DNA from: Wolfiporia cocos | Taxonomy: Eukaryota > Basidiomycota > Agaricomycetes > Polyporales > Phaeolaceae | NCBI GenBank assembly: GCA_029448655.1 | Contig: JACCLO010000010.1 | Coordinates: forward strand, 186,001 to 250,000 | Direction of reading: 5' to 3' | DNA: 64,000 bases | Shown here: one piece after another, positions 1 to 8,470 of the stretch | Position numbering within the stretch: the stretch's first letter is position 1 | Layout: each line of letters begins with the position of its first letter | Program-made: the position numbers and the translations under genes | Notes under the pieces: generated by a model | The model's input: only the letters and a program-made list of their open reading frames with translations | The model's database searches: none | What the model was told of the DNA's origin: nothing

Positions 1-176
1 GGAGCGTTACAGCGCGGGCCAATTGCAACCGGGGTTACAACGCAGCTACAATGGGTTAGCGCTGATTGTAAAGTAACGATGATAAGATTAATATTATTCC
101 AATCGCGGATACCATGTGGGAGATTCCAATCTGAGCTTATCCATTGGCAATATTACTCGGTGAACGATCGTAGAGT
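1..176. other. Unassigned flank of the first solo LTR
   Basis: No convincing reading frame, RNA gene or LTR landmark is visible. It is the sequence into which solo LTR s1 inserted and continues after 1451. It may be flank or 5' part of the old Plavaka-like transposon further right, but no terminal repeat shows this. Confidence 0.3.
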
Positions 177-181
177 TTTTG

Positions 182-1446
182 TGTCACAAGACGTTTTTGC
201 CTTCTGGTATACCCTTGGTTTTTAGGTATAGCAGTGCTGGGATGCGCGCGGCCCTCTACCACTAACCCTTGCTTTGGCGTCTCCACCCCTAGTTATCTTA
301 TCGTTCCATGTCCAGTGTCCCTTATCTAGCGCTTTAGGGTAGCACGCTCCCCTTCATACTCACGTGGCTCCGTGCCACTCTGGTCACAGTATTGTCACAG
401 GCGTCGCTACTTGTACGGTTGCCCGTCACCCTTATGTCACAGAATTCCCGGTGGGGGGTTCTGGCATCCCTCGCTATAGGTTCTATGGGCGCCGCTAGGT
501 GCGCGCGCGCCTCTCTAGTCCTTAGCCACCTCCAGCGCTCCGTTCTATGCCATCTAGATCATCTGACCCACTAATTTAGCGCTGTAGGGTAGCGCGCGCC
601 TCCGGTACTCACGCTTGGCTAACGCTTAGCATGGTCACAGTAGTTACATGTAGCGTCACTAGCACATGACCCATTAGATACGGCGCACAGGCCCTCTCTT
701 TAGGGTAGTACTAGTTAGCTCATCGCTCATGTATATATTACGACGAGATGTGGGTTAATACCCCATCTCTTAGATTCTCGACAATGGGATCTCCCCTTAC
801 TCGCTAAGCACCTGTGTGACTCGCTGGCCCAGGGCCCCTATCTCCTCTTCCTTGTCTGTGAACCAGCGACGCTATGTCGGCGTACACTAGGGATGGCTCC
901 GCCTCCCACGTAGCCTCTGCGCTCACCGCTAGCGCGTCGGTTTATGGCCCTGTGGGGCGTTGTAGGGATCCCCCTGAGCCCAGGGGTAGCACAGAGGCGA
1001 GTCTGTGTCACCTTAGATACGCACACGGACCGTCTCTTTAGGGTAGGATTACTAGATACTTAGCTACGTCCAAAGTGTACATATACTACGGCGATGAGGT
1101 CTTACAACCTCATCTTTGAGATTCTCGATGTTGGCTGTAAAGCCCTTTCTGCTTTCTGGGTTTGTGGGCTGGCTTGAACCTCAGTGCGATGCTCTCGCTT
1201 TAAGACATGTGCATAGGCCTCTGGCTCTGCTACCAGGGACAGCCCACTACCGTCTCCGGGTCGTCTTGGGGTATGCGGTGAGTCACCACCTCTGCGGTGT
1301 TGAATGACCTACTTGCTACGCCCATCCCCGGCATGCGTGGCGCGCACGAGTCTCTAACCGGCACCCCAAGCCTCTTGCGTCTTGGCGTTCTAGAGTATGT
1401 TCCCGCCTAGGGTCGGTCCCACAAGCCTGGTAAGTGGCTTGTGTCA
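182..1446 (+). repeat. Solo LTR s1, split by solo LTR s2
   Basis: Starts TGTCACAAGA and ends CTTGTGTCA, with the 5-base TSD TTTTG at 177-181 and 1447-1451. Removing the nested LTR leaves about 684 bp. Promoter landmarks are on the plus strand: an AT-rich TATA-like stretch near 1080, then a perfect 8-bp hairpin at 1093-1114 with loop CTTACA. No internal retrotransposon region remains, so LTR-LTR recombination has already occurred. Confidence 0.85.
435..1010 (+). repeat. Solo LTR s2 nested in s1
   Basis: Starts TGTCACAGAA, ends GTCTGTGTCA, with TSD CCTTA at 430-434 and 1011-1015. A TATA-like run near 730 is followed by a hairpin (GAGATG/CATCTC arms, about 753-777). Joining its flanks restores the continuity of s1. 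Confidence 0.87.
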
Positions 1447-1510
1447 TTTTGGTTGATCGAAAATTTCTTTGTTGTCGGCACATGATATTAAACATACACC
1501 AATCAATGCA

Positions 1511-1610
1511 TTGCTCAGTGGTGTAGTGGTAGGCTTGTCTATATGACAGGTTGCCAGACTCTGGGGTTCAGAATGTTCAAGGTTCAATCCCCAAGTTGGC
1601 AGTTTATTTT
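1511..1610 (+). repeat. tRNA-like Pol III module (possible SINE head or decayed tRNA)
   Basis: An A-box-like stretch (TGGTGTAGTGGTA, 1519-1531) and a near-consensus B box (GGTTCAATCCC, 1581-1591) lie about 50 bp apart, followed by a T-rich stretch from about 1603. A regular cloverleaf does not form: the acceptor and T arms pair badly. A tRNA-derived SINE or pseudo-tRNA fits better than a working tRNA. It lies upstream of the Plavaka-like reading frame. Confidence 0.45.
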
Positions 1611-1856
1611 ATCAATTAATCTATGCCGGATTGATATGCACATCAGGTACTGCACAGCGCTAACAAAAGGCAGTTTGCAAATTAATCACTGTGACTGAAG
1701 TCCCTTGAATGATCACATGGTTACCACACGATCATGATATGATCATGACAGGTACACGAACGTGATTGTGATCACGTGTGGCGCCGAGCACATCATACTG
1801 TGCTAGCTTTTTTTGAAAACTCGAGCTCGACTGTCTTGTTAACTGTCTCGTTCATT

Positions 1857-2271
1857 ACCATGCCTGACAAACCAGAGGGCAGCCAGCTGGTCTTAGGCAT
1901 ATCCTATGGCATATTCACTTGTGAAATCTGCAATGGTGTATTCAAGACTAAGGGTCAGGGTAGCCATATGAAAAAATGCAGAATGGATGCCAGAATACAG
2001 GCGAAGTACACTCAGCTTACAGATGATTCAGAAGATGATCCACCAATAAGCAAAGGTATGCCTATCTGACAATTATTGTGGATGCCCATTCACTACTAGC
2101 ATTTCAAATGTCAAATCAGGTCCGAAGCATCCCCCTCATGCTGTAGCACCCCCTCCAACATACCTTGGTGTTAAAACTGGAGGTGAGTTATATTTTCTGC
2201 ATTCAATATTGATCAGAAGATGACCCTTGTGCTATACAACTTTCCAGCAGACACTGGGACACCAGTGGTCA
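1857..2271 (+). pseudogene. Plavaka-like transposase, N-terminal zinc-finger exons (fragment 1)
   Basis: From an ATG near 1860 the frame encodes a short acidic protein with a zinc-finger pattern C-x2-C-x12-H-x3-C (from CEIC to HMKKC), as often found at the N terminus of Plavaka-type fungal transposases. Two short introns fit: 2056-2119 (GTATG...CAG) and about 2183-2250 (GTGAG...CAG). The frame then runs into solo LTR s3 and resumes at 12556 and 26541. An upstream in-frame ATG at 1776 exists, but the later one gives a more typical start. Intact function is excluded by the insertions and by stops in later fragments. Confidence 0.6.
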
Positions 2272-2704
2272 TGACACAAACCACTCACTAGTCAAAGTCA
2301 AGGTGATAGTCTTGAGGAACTAAGATGACTTAGAGCTGGTAAGCTTAGAAAGTAGTCAATGTGATAGCTTGTTAGGCTGAAGTCCTATACCAAAGTGATT
2401 AAAACTGGAGACTAAGTGACACAGATCAACTGTGGGACTCACCCTTATGGTCTTGTTGCAAAAGAAGTAAGGGGGAGGGAAGTGATAAGGCAGTAGAGGT
2501 AGTAAGTCTCGTATGCGAGTAAGAGAAGAGAACTGAAGACTGTAAGTCGACAGAGCTCTCCTTATATATTGCATGTAAAGCAGAGCCACTAGGCCTGCCT
2601 AAACACAAGAGGTCTGTGCACTGGTAATGGTGACACAGCTAAGTTGCATTAGCTATGGTACAACCAATAGGGATGTGAGTGTGGACCTGTGGGTCCATGG
2701 TTAC

Positions 2705-3180
2705 TGTCACGGTTAATTCACGTGACCCTTATTATTGCCATACGCCGGGGTCGAACTCACGTATCTACGTCCCCCTATCACATTACTTACCTTATGGTCA
2801 CCTGACTTATAGATTAGCGTACATGTACACAGCCTCTATCTTATCTACCAGCGTTAGCTTAGGGCGCTCAGCGTAGGGGCCACCTTTAGGGTGGCCTTAG
2901 CGGCAGTGTTGTCACACATGTATATAGTCTGTTGTGTTCTGAGGATTAGCCTCAGAACAGTTATTGTAACGTTGGGGCGTGTCCCTCATACTCAACCTCT
3001 CCTCTGCGTGCTTCCTAGGCCAACCAACGGTCGAGGACCTCTGCCCTATATCCCCGTGCTTGTCTGTGGTCCCGTCTCTGAGGCAGTATCGTACGCGACA
3101 CTCAGGACACCGTACCCCGTGCTTGCCAGCGGTGCTGGTATGTCTCAATAGGCCGTAGACCCAGAAGTGAGTCTGTGTCA
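2705..3180 (+). repeat. Solo LTR s5 (element-O family)
   Basis: TGTCACGGTT...GTCTGTGTCA with TSD GTTAC at 2700-2704 and 3181-3185. It closely resembles the LTRs of element O (22959-23431) and s18 (53229-53705). A TATA box near 2921 is followed by a 9-bp hairpin (GTTCTGAGG arms) and AACAGTTATT, the likely RNA 5' region complementary to this family's primer-binding site. Confidence 0.9.
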
Positions 3181-3192
3181 GTTACATTGTGG

Positions 3193-3626
3193 TGTCACGG
3201 TTTCTGTGACATGGATCGATCGGCTCTACCCCGGCTCGATCCTCGTTACTTACGTTCTAGCTTATACGCTTAGCCACTAGTCTACGGTGGCCGCCTCACC
3301 AGCGGTCACGTGACGCCTGTCTTGTAGTTAGGTCACATGTACTTAGGGAAGCGCCTTACAGCGCACGGGCCTGCTAGTTTAGGGTAGCCATGTCTTGCGT
3401 AGTTACCGGCTCCCCTTTGTATATATACGTCAACGCTGAGGTCTTATACCTCAGCTCTATCAATCTCGACTTGGGGCGCGTGTGCCCCTGGTCTTACTCC
3501 ATCCCTCTGTGTGATCCCCTTGCCTGTCGTCAACACTACTACTTGGTTACCCCTTACTGAGTAACGACTTAGGCCCCATACGGGACGACTTAGGGATGAC
3601 ACAATACGTTGAGTATTTCCGTGTCA
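3193..3626 (+). repeat. 5' LTR of element B
   Basis: TGTCACGGTTTC to TTCCGTGTCA. TATATA at about 3421, hairpin GCTGAGGT/ACCTCAGC at about 3435-3455 with loop CTTAT, then AGCTCTATCAAT (3453-3464), which is complementary to the element's own primer-binding site. Confidence 0.9.
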
Positions 3627-3627
3627 T

Positions 3628-3639
3628 ATTGATAGAGCT
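3628..3639 (+). promoter_or_regulatory. Self-priming primer-binding site of element B
   Basis: ATTGATAGAGCT begins one base after the LTR and is the exact reverse complement of AGCTCTATCAAT in the LTR at 3453-3464. This is the layout of Tf1-type self-primed reverse transcription. No tRNA is needed to explain it. Confidence 0.8.
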
Positions 3640-4609
3640 ATCTTACTCCCCCCCTGCGACGTTGGTGACGACGTGGGGCCGGAGGGGTTTCTCTACGTCT
3701 GTAGGTGTACGACAACGCGGCGGGGCATCCACTGAGCCCAATGGCCTTGGACGGCACAATTGCCAGCCCCCACTACAAGCGTTGTCATGGCGACCTCTTG
3801 CCAACAACAGTCCCCCCGGAGTGACCAACCGCCAGGACCACGGTTTGAAGCGGGACGGCCGACACCAGAGGTACGCCAGCCACCACGACGGAATGAGAAC
3901 AAGGCAGCACGCTAGTAGGTGAGCTCACCATGTGGGCCCACGTGCCATGCATGGGAGCAACAGCCCGAACGCCAACAGCGTAAGCCCTACCAGGACGATC
4001 AACCGCTATGCGTCCACCCTCGGTGGTAACAATATACGCAGCGCGTCCATAGCCCAACACAGTATGCGCCTTAGGGGGCGCGGCTAGAAGTTAACCACCG
4101 CCAGAGCCCTTTATGGGTACTCCACTCATATCTCCAGCGCGGTACCATGTCACCCCGACTCCCTCATGACGAGGACATTATGACCTCCCCGGCCTTGCGA
4201 ACCGGACGAACGTAACCGCGGCGCCATCTCCAATCACCGCCTTTTGAGTCCTACAACACCGCCTCTCACGCAACTTGCCCTCGCGTCGAGCAACAAACAA
4301 GGCATGCCCCCGACATGTAAAACTTAGGGGCCTACAACCACCGGCCGCTCTCGTAGTCGACGGCAACAATAAGGGAGCTTGCGCGGAGCCTGGGAACTCT
4401 AACATGCGCACCACACCACTCCTACCAGACTACCCTCAAGATAAGAGCCAACAACAACAACAACACCAGCACGCCGCCGGAAGAGGCGCGCTGACTACCT
4501 ACAAGACCAACAGGAATACACGTACGTTCTCCCCTCCTTCAACAAATGAAGTTCCCCGACAGGGGCGACACCACTTCATCGAGGGCGATGAATTCTAAAC
4601 GGGAGGTAA
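3640..4609 (+). other. Noncoding internal region of element B
   Basis: About 970 bp without a credible gene. Open frames on both strands (up to about 108 codons) overlap each other, lack recognisable domains and look like chance. A CAA-rich stretch occurs near 4448-4465. The last bases (AAACGGGAGGTAA, 4597-4609) form the polypurine tract. Confidence 0.6.
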
Positions 4610-5045
4610 TGTCACGGTTTCTGTGACATGGATCGATCGGCTCTACCCCGGCTCGATCCTCGTTACTTACGTTCTAGCTAGGTACGCTTAGCCACTAGTC
4701 TACAGTGGCCGCCTCACCAGCGGTCACCTGACATCTGTCTTGCATGTAGGTCACATGTACTTAGGGAAGCGCCTTACAGCGCTCGAGCCTCTACTTTAGG
4801 GTAGCCACGTCATGCATAGTTACCAGCTCCCCTCTGTATATAAACGTCCACACTGAGGTCTTATACCTCAGCTCTATCAATCTTGGCTAGGGGCGCGTGT
4901 GCCCCCGGTCTTACTCTGCTATCTCTATGCGTGCTCCCTTGCCTGTCGTCAACAACTCTACTTAGTTATCCCTTACTGAGTAACGACTTAGGCCCATAAC
5001 CGGGAGACCTAGGAGTAGTACGACACGTTGAGTATTTCCGTGTCA
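4610..5045 (+). repeat. 3' LTR of element B
   Basis: Directly follows the purine tract and ends TTCCGTGTCA. It repeats the TATA, hairpin and AGCTCTATCAAT order of the left LTR, with scattered substitutions and small indels. Confidence 0.9.
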
Positions 5046-5572
5046 TGTGGCTACATGTCATTTAGTAATACAGGGGAGCATTAACACATGCCCGAGCATG
5101 GGTTTGTAAGATGCGTGACCCCAGACTATAGACTGCTGAGAAATCTAATATGTACGACATAACGACCTTGGATGTAGCATAACTGCCAGAGCCAGAGGGT
5201 CTCACTTATGTCGAAAGGCGTTCCCCCAGTACCCTGGAATCCAGCCGATCACACGCGCAGCAGAGTGAATAGAAAGGGGCCTAAGCCCAGTTGTCAAGAA
5301 TTTCAAAGATGAGGTGGTAAGACCTCATTGTCATAGTATATATACATGCAACAATGCGTCAAGTATCTAGCCTTGCCCTAAACTACGAGTCCGTGCGCAG
5401 CCGGGTAGCCATACAAGTAACACTACATGTAACTACACTGTGACCGTGACTATACTCAGTCATGTGAGGAAGGCGCGCCTACCCAAGGCACTAGTAACTA
5501 AGGGTAACACATGATGTACCGGTCGTGCGCTTGTAGGGCGCTAGGATATAGGTGATGACGAGAGGAATACGC

Positions 5573-6504
5573 TGACACAGATCTATCCTGTGGGACTCAC
5601 CTAGTCGCTATCCTGAGGTGCTAGGGCGACTAGACGAGGAAGATGGACCCAGTGCAGCAGTTGCTAGTGGAATAGTAGCGCAGCCGCAAACCAGACGAAG
5701 CTTGGGACTACCAATGGTAGTCCACTGGGAGTACCTATGGTACTCCACGGGTGGGCATTCGTGGTAACGACGATAAAATAGAACTGAAGTATGGAGCGCT
5801 TGGCTCCTACTTAAATACATGTATGCGGAGAGGTCATGTGATACTGTATAGTACTACCTTTCCGGGTTATGCGGCTTTGCCAATGGGCGAAGCTTATCTT
5901 ATCTATGTGTTTATGATCCTATCTACAATGGCCATGTGGGCCGGTAATGGCCGCACCAATGGTAAGAGAGGAGGTTTATTATTATCTTGGGTAAACGCGG
6001 GCACAGCCCGGGTATTGATGGCCGATAAGGCCGGACCAATAGCGATATTGCCTTGCTGCTAATATAGTGCTGTATGGTCGTGTTTGACATAATTATGCGA
6101 AGGCGTGCCGCGCCTGAAGTGTCATTATGATCAAGGATCTTATGACGTGTGGGAAGCCGGAGAGGCCGACCCAATAGAACATTGCTTGGTGGCGATGTTT
6201 GGTGTTGTGGACATTATTATGCGAGCGTGCCGCGCTCGGCCTATCATTATGATCTAAGATCTTATGATTGTGGCTGGTCTTGCTCTAACGGGCGAGACCT
6301 ATGACGTAGCTGTAGTGTTGCTATTGGACCGGAGGGTACCGTAGCATTATGTAAGCTGGTCATGTGGTTGATAAGCCCAGTAAAGAGCTTGTCGTATGGC
6401 AATGGGAGTTAACCCGTAGATAACTTGTAGTTAGACGTATCAATCCCGGATAAATTGCTATAATCATAGGAAAAATGCTGTAAGCCCCAGATAAATCTGT
6501 GACA
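5573..6504 (-). repeat. 3' LTR of element C
   Basis: Plus-strand view TGACACAGAT...AAATCTGTGACA. The frames of 60-103 codons inside it recur in the other LTR and in the 44850-45530 fragment; they are incidental. A minus-strand hairpin (GGAGC/GCTCC, about 5795-5815) lies between the promoter and the RNA start. Confidence 0.92.
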
Positions 6505-6520
6505 TTACCCCCGCTTTAGG
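6505..6520 (-). promoter_or_regulatory. Polypurine tract of element C
   Basis: The reverse complement reads TAAAGCGGGGGTAA and abuts the TGTCAC start of the 3' LTR. This is the expected primer for plus-strand DNA synthesis and fixes the element on the minus strand. Element E has the same tract at 37641-37654. Confidence 0.8.
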
Positions 6521-6570
6521 TTTCACCGTCCCTGGTGAAACGATTCATTCTTATGCATCCCAAGAGCTGT

Positions 6571-6794
6571 ATAACGCGTGAAGACGAAATGTCTAATGCC
6601 GTTAAGGTGCTGCTACACTTTGTCAAGTGTACAGGGATAAGATGAGGTTTCAGGACTTAGTGTTGGAACCTGAGCGTTGAATGGGATAGCGATTTTATTC
6701 CTTATTGTGATTTGTAACGCGTGATAGCGAAGTGCTAAATGCCGTTACTAGCGAATTATCAACGCGTGATGACCGAAAGGTCAAATGCCGTTGT
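6571..6794 (+). ncRNA. Three copies of hairpin motif 1 (element C)
   Basis: Copies at 6571-6605, 6714-6749 and 6759-6794 share AACGCGTGA on the left and AATGCCGTT on the right. Between them is a variable stem: AGAC/GTCT, TAGC/GCTA and TGACC/GGTCA. The third has a GAAA (GNRA) loop; the others have GAAAT or GAAGT. The outer AACG/CGTT arms also pair. Element E has the matching trio at 37708-37931 with further stem and loop changes. The strand of any RNA is uncertain; the GNRA loops favour plus, opposite to the LTR direction. Type 'ncRNA' is inference. Confidence 0.5.
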
Positions 6795-6842
6795 TGGGGA
6801 GGGATAGTCTTGTTACTTGAGTGTATTGTCATTGTGCTAGTG

Positions 6843-6914
6843 GATCCTAATAGGAGGGGCTCTCCTGTTATCGCTGAAGGTTTTCTAGTGCCTTTTTCGC
6901 GACCTTTGTCGGAT
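6843..6914 (+). ncRNA. Hairpin motif 2, copy 1 (element C)
   Basis: Two adjacent hairpins. Stem 1 is AGGAG/CTCCT around loop GGGCT; then GTTATCG; stem 2 is CGC..GAAGG/CCTTT..GCG around a loop containing TTCTAGT. The same layout recurs five more times in C and E with different stem bases. Strand is uncertain. Confidence 0.5.
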
Positions 6915-7080
6915 TGTTGCTTTTGCTTATGACGTTACTCGTAGTAGAAGGTGATATGGAAATGGTCATCATATAGTGCCTTTGCGTCTACTAGTAATCT
7001 GTACTCCAATAGCTTTTGCCAAAGCTTATTAGAGGGTGCATTATGTTGTTGTACGATTTTCGGATAAGCATTGTGCCGGA

Positions 7081-7149
7081 TACCTATAAGTGAGGGCTTC
7101 ACTGTTAACTCTGAAGGTTTTCTAGTTCCTTTTCGAGTCCTTTTGCGGT
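7081..7149 (+). ncRNA. Hairpin motif 2, copy 2 (element C)
   Basis: Stem 1 AGTGA/TCACT, loop GGGCT. Stem 2 CTC..GAAGG/CCTTT..GAG, loop TTCTAGT. Compared with copy 1 both sides of each stem have changed together. Confidence 0.5.
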
Positions 7150-7458
7150 TATAATGGCTTATGCTGTAGTACCCATTGAATGTGACATAGCGGTGCTTTT
7201 TCGACTTCTATTGCCTAGCGGTGAATGGGATTGCAAGTCCTTTTCATTCGAATAGCGGGTGTCTTAGGCTTTGTGCTTGTACAGGGGTAATCCTACTTTG
7301 TACGACTTATGCGGTTGAACGGTTTAAAGGACGTCGCCTTATGAACGTTTATGAGGCGTCGCCTCCCTAGTATCGCAAGTACTAAGTGTGTGACATTTGT
7401 CAATGCCCATTTGTTACAGGGGTTGTGTCCCCTAGTTAGATTGCTTCTAAGTAGCGAT

Positions 7459-7468
7459 CTCTTCGGAG
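7459..7468 (+). ncRNA. UUCG-type stable hairpin in element C
   Basis: CTCTTCGGAG would fold on the plus strand as CTC/GAG closed by a cUUCGg tetraloop. It sits inside a longer unit bounded by GCTTC (about 7442) and GAAGC (about 7485) that can pair. Element E keeps it at 38599-38608. On the minus strand the special loop is lost. Confidence 0.4.
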
Positions 7469-8398
7469 TCGTAAGTTCCGGAATGAAGCTGTGCCTTCAT
7501 GGTTGTATGCACTATTTATTAACGAGTAGGCTTCTCGTGTAAAACCCCATTGTATAGGTACTAATCATTGTGCATTATGGTCAATGCTTATGATTGTATT
7601 CCCTAATACTGTAGTGTCGTTGCCGTAGTGAGGTCTTATTGGGTAACCGTGAGAACATACATCCTTGTCAGGAGTTGTCTCGTATAGGTGTATCCCGTAA
7701 GGGCTGAAGTCACGTGGTGGCGATGACGGTAGTTTCCAATGTGCTTGTATGTCGTTAAAGTCGTTCTTCGATTGAGTATGACATTGTAAGCGTGGGAACT
7801 GAGATGATCGTTGGGGGGGGATATATTTTGCTATTTGGATAGGATAGCTACTATATGTCCTATTACAGGGTTGTTGTCCGTATACGATATAGGACGGTAC
7901 GAGCATGAATGAGGGTAATCAGGCCTCTTAGTGCATGTCGTTTGTTGCTTTCAAGACCGTAAGGTACTGTTGTAAGCGTGGGATAGTGGACTTGTTTAAG
8001 GTCCTAGGTGCGAAATTAGGGTTTCCACCCCCTCTTTCACGTTTGATCTCCCGATCGAACCTATCCAGATGGTTTTGGTTTTTAAAGAGGTTAAACCGCC
8101 TCTATAACCCAGATAAGGGTGGGTGGATGTGGGCCGAAGGTATTCTTGACGTATATCCATATACGGCTGTATCCAGTAGTCGCTCGCATATGCGACCAGA
8201 TTTTTATACTAAGGTTTCCAAGCCCTAGTTTGTCAGAATCGAAGGGTTTTCCAGGCCCATATTCGATGTAGTGACGAGATGTAATCCTTTCTTGTCGTAA
8301 GGATACAAATCCGGATTTATTTATTGCGCGTCTCGACGGCGCAGGTTTCCGTAAACCAAGCAGTAGATGATAACCGATTGCCAAATCGGTTTGATTGT

Positions 8399-8470
8399 CC
8401 TAATAAGGGGGGTTCCCTTGTTATCTCTGGAAGGGTTCTAGTACTTCTTCGAGACCTTTTGCGGACGATC
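8399..8470 (+). ncRNA. Hairpin motif 2, copy 3 (element C)
   Basis: Stem 1 AAGGG/CCCTT with loop GGGTT. Stem 2 CTC..GGAAG/CTTCT..GAG with loop TTCTAGT. It is followed by CCTTTTGCGG as in copy 2. Confidence 0.5.

Larger units (their letters stand above)
3193..5045 (+). mobile_element. Element B: short non-autonomous LTR retrotransposon
   Basis: Two LTRs (3193-3626 and 4610-5045) flank 983 bp of internal sequence. TSD TGTGG lies at 3188-3192 and 5046-5050. The LTRs differ at many sites and by 2 bp in length, so the insertion is older than C or E. The internal region has a self-priming site directly after the left LTR and a purine tract before the right LTR, but only short unconvincing frames. 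It resembles a TRIM that must use enzymes from another element. Confidence 0.9.

Noticed and set aside
1511..1610. Functional tRNA gene
   Set aside because: Acceptor and T arms do not pair properly despite good A and B boxes.
2705..3180. Frames of 65-86 codons on both strands between 2679 and 3151
   Set aside because: They overlap each other inside solo LTR s5 and have no recognisable product.
5751..6062. A 103-codon open frame repeated at 10569-10880 and reversed in 45157-45354
   Set aside because: It lies wholly within the C-type LTR. Its conservation follows from LTR identity, and no domain is recognisable.
6571..6794. Hammerhead or other known self-cleaving ribozyme
   Set aside because: The CTGANGA and GAAA core order with three helices is not met. 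The GNRA hairpin resembles it only superficially.
6571..8470. CRISPR array
   Set aside because: Repeats are few, unevenly spaced, structured and inside a eukaryotic retroelement.
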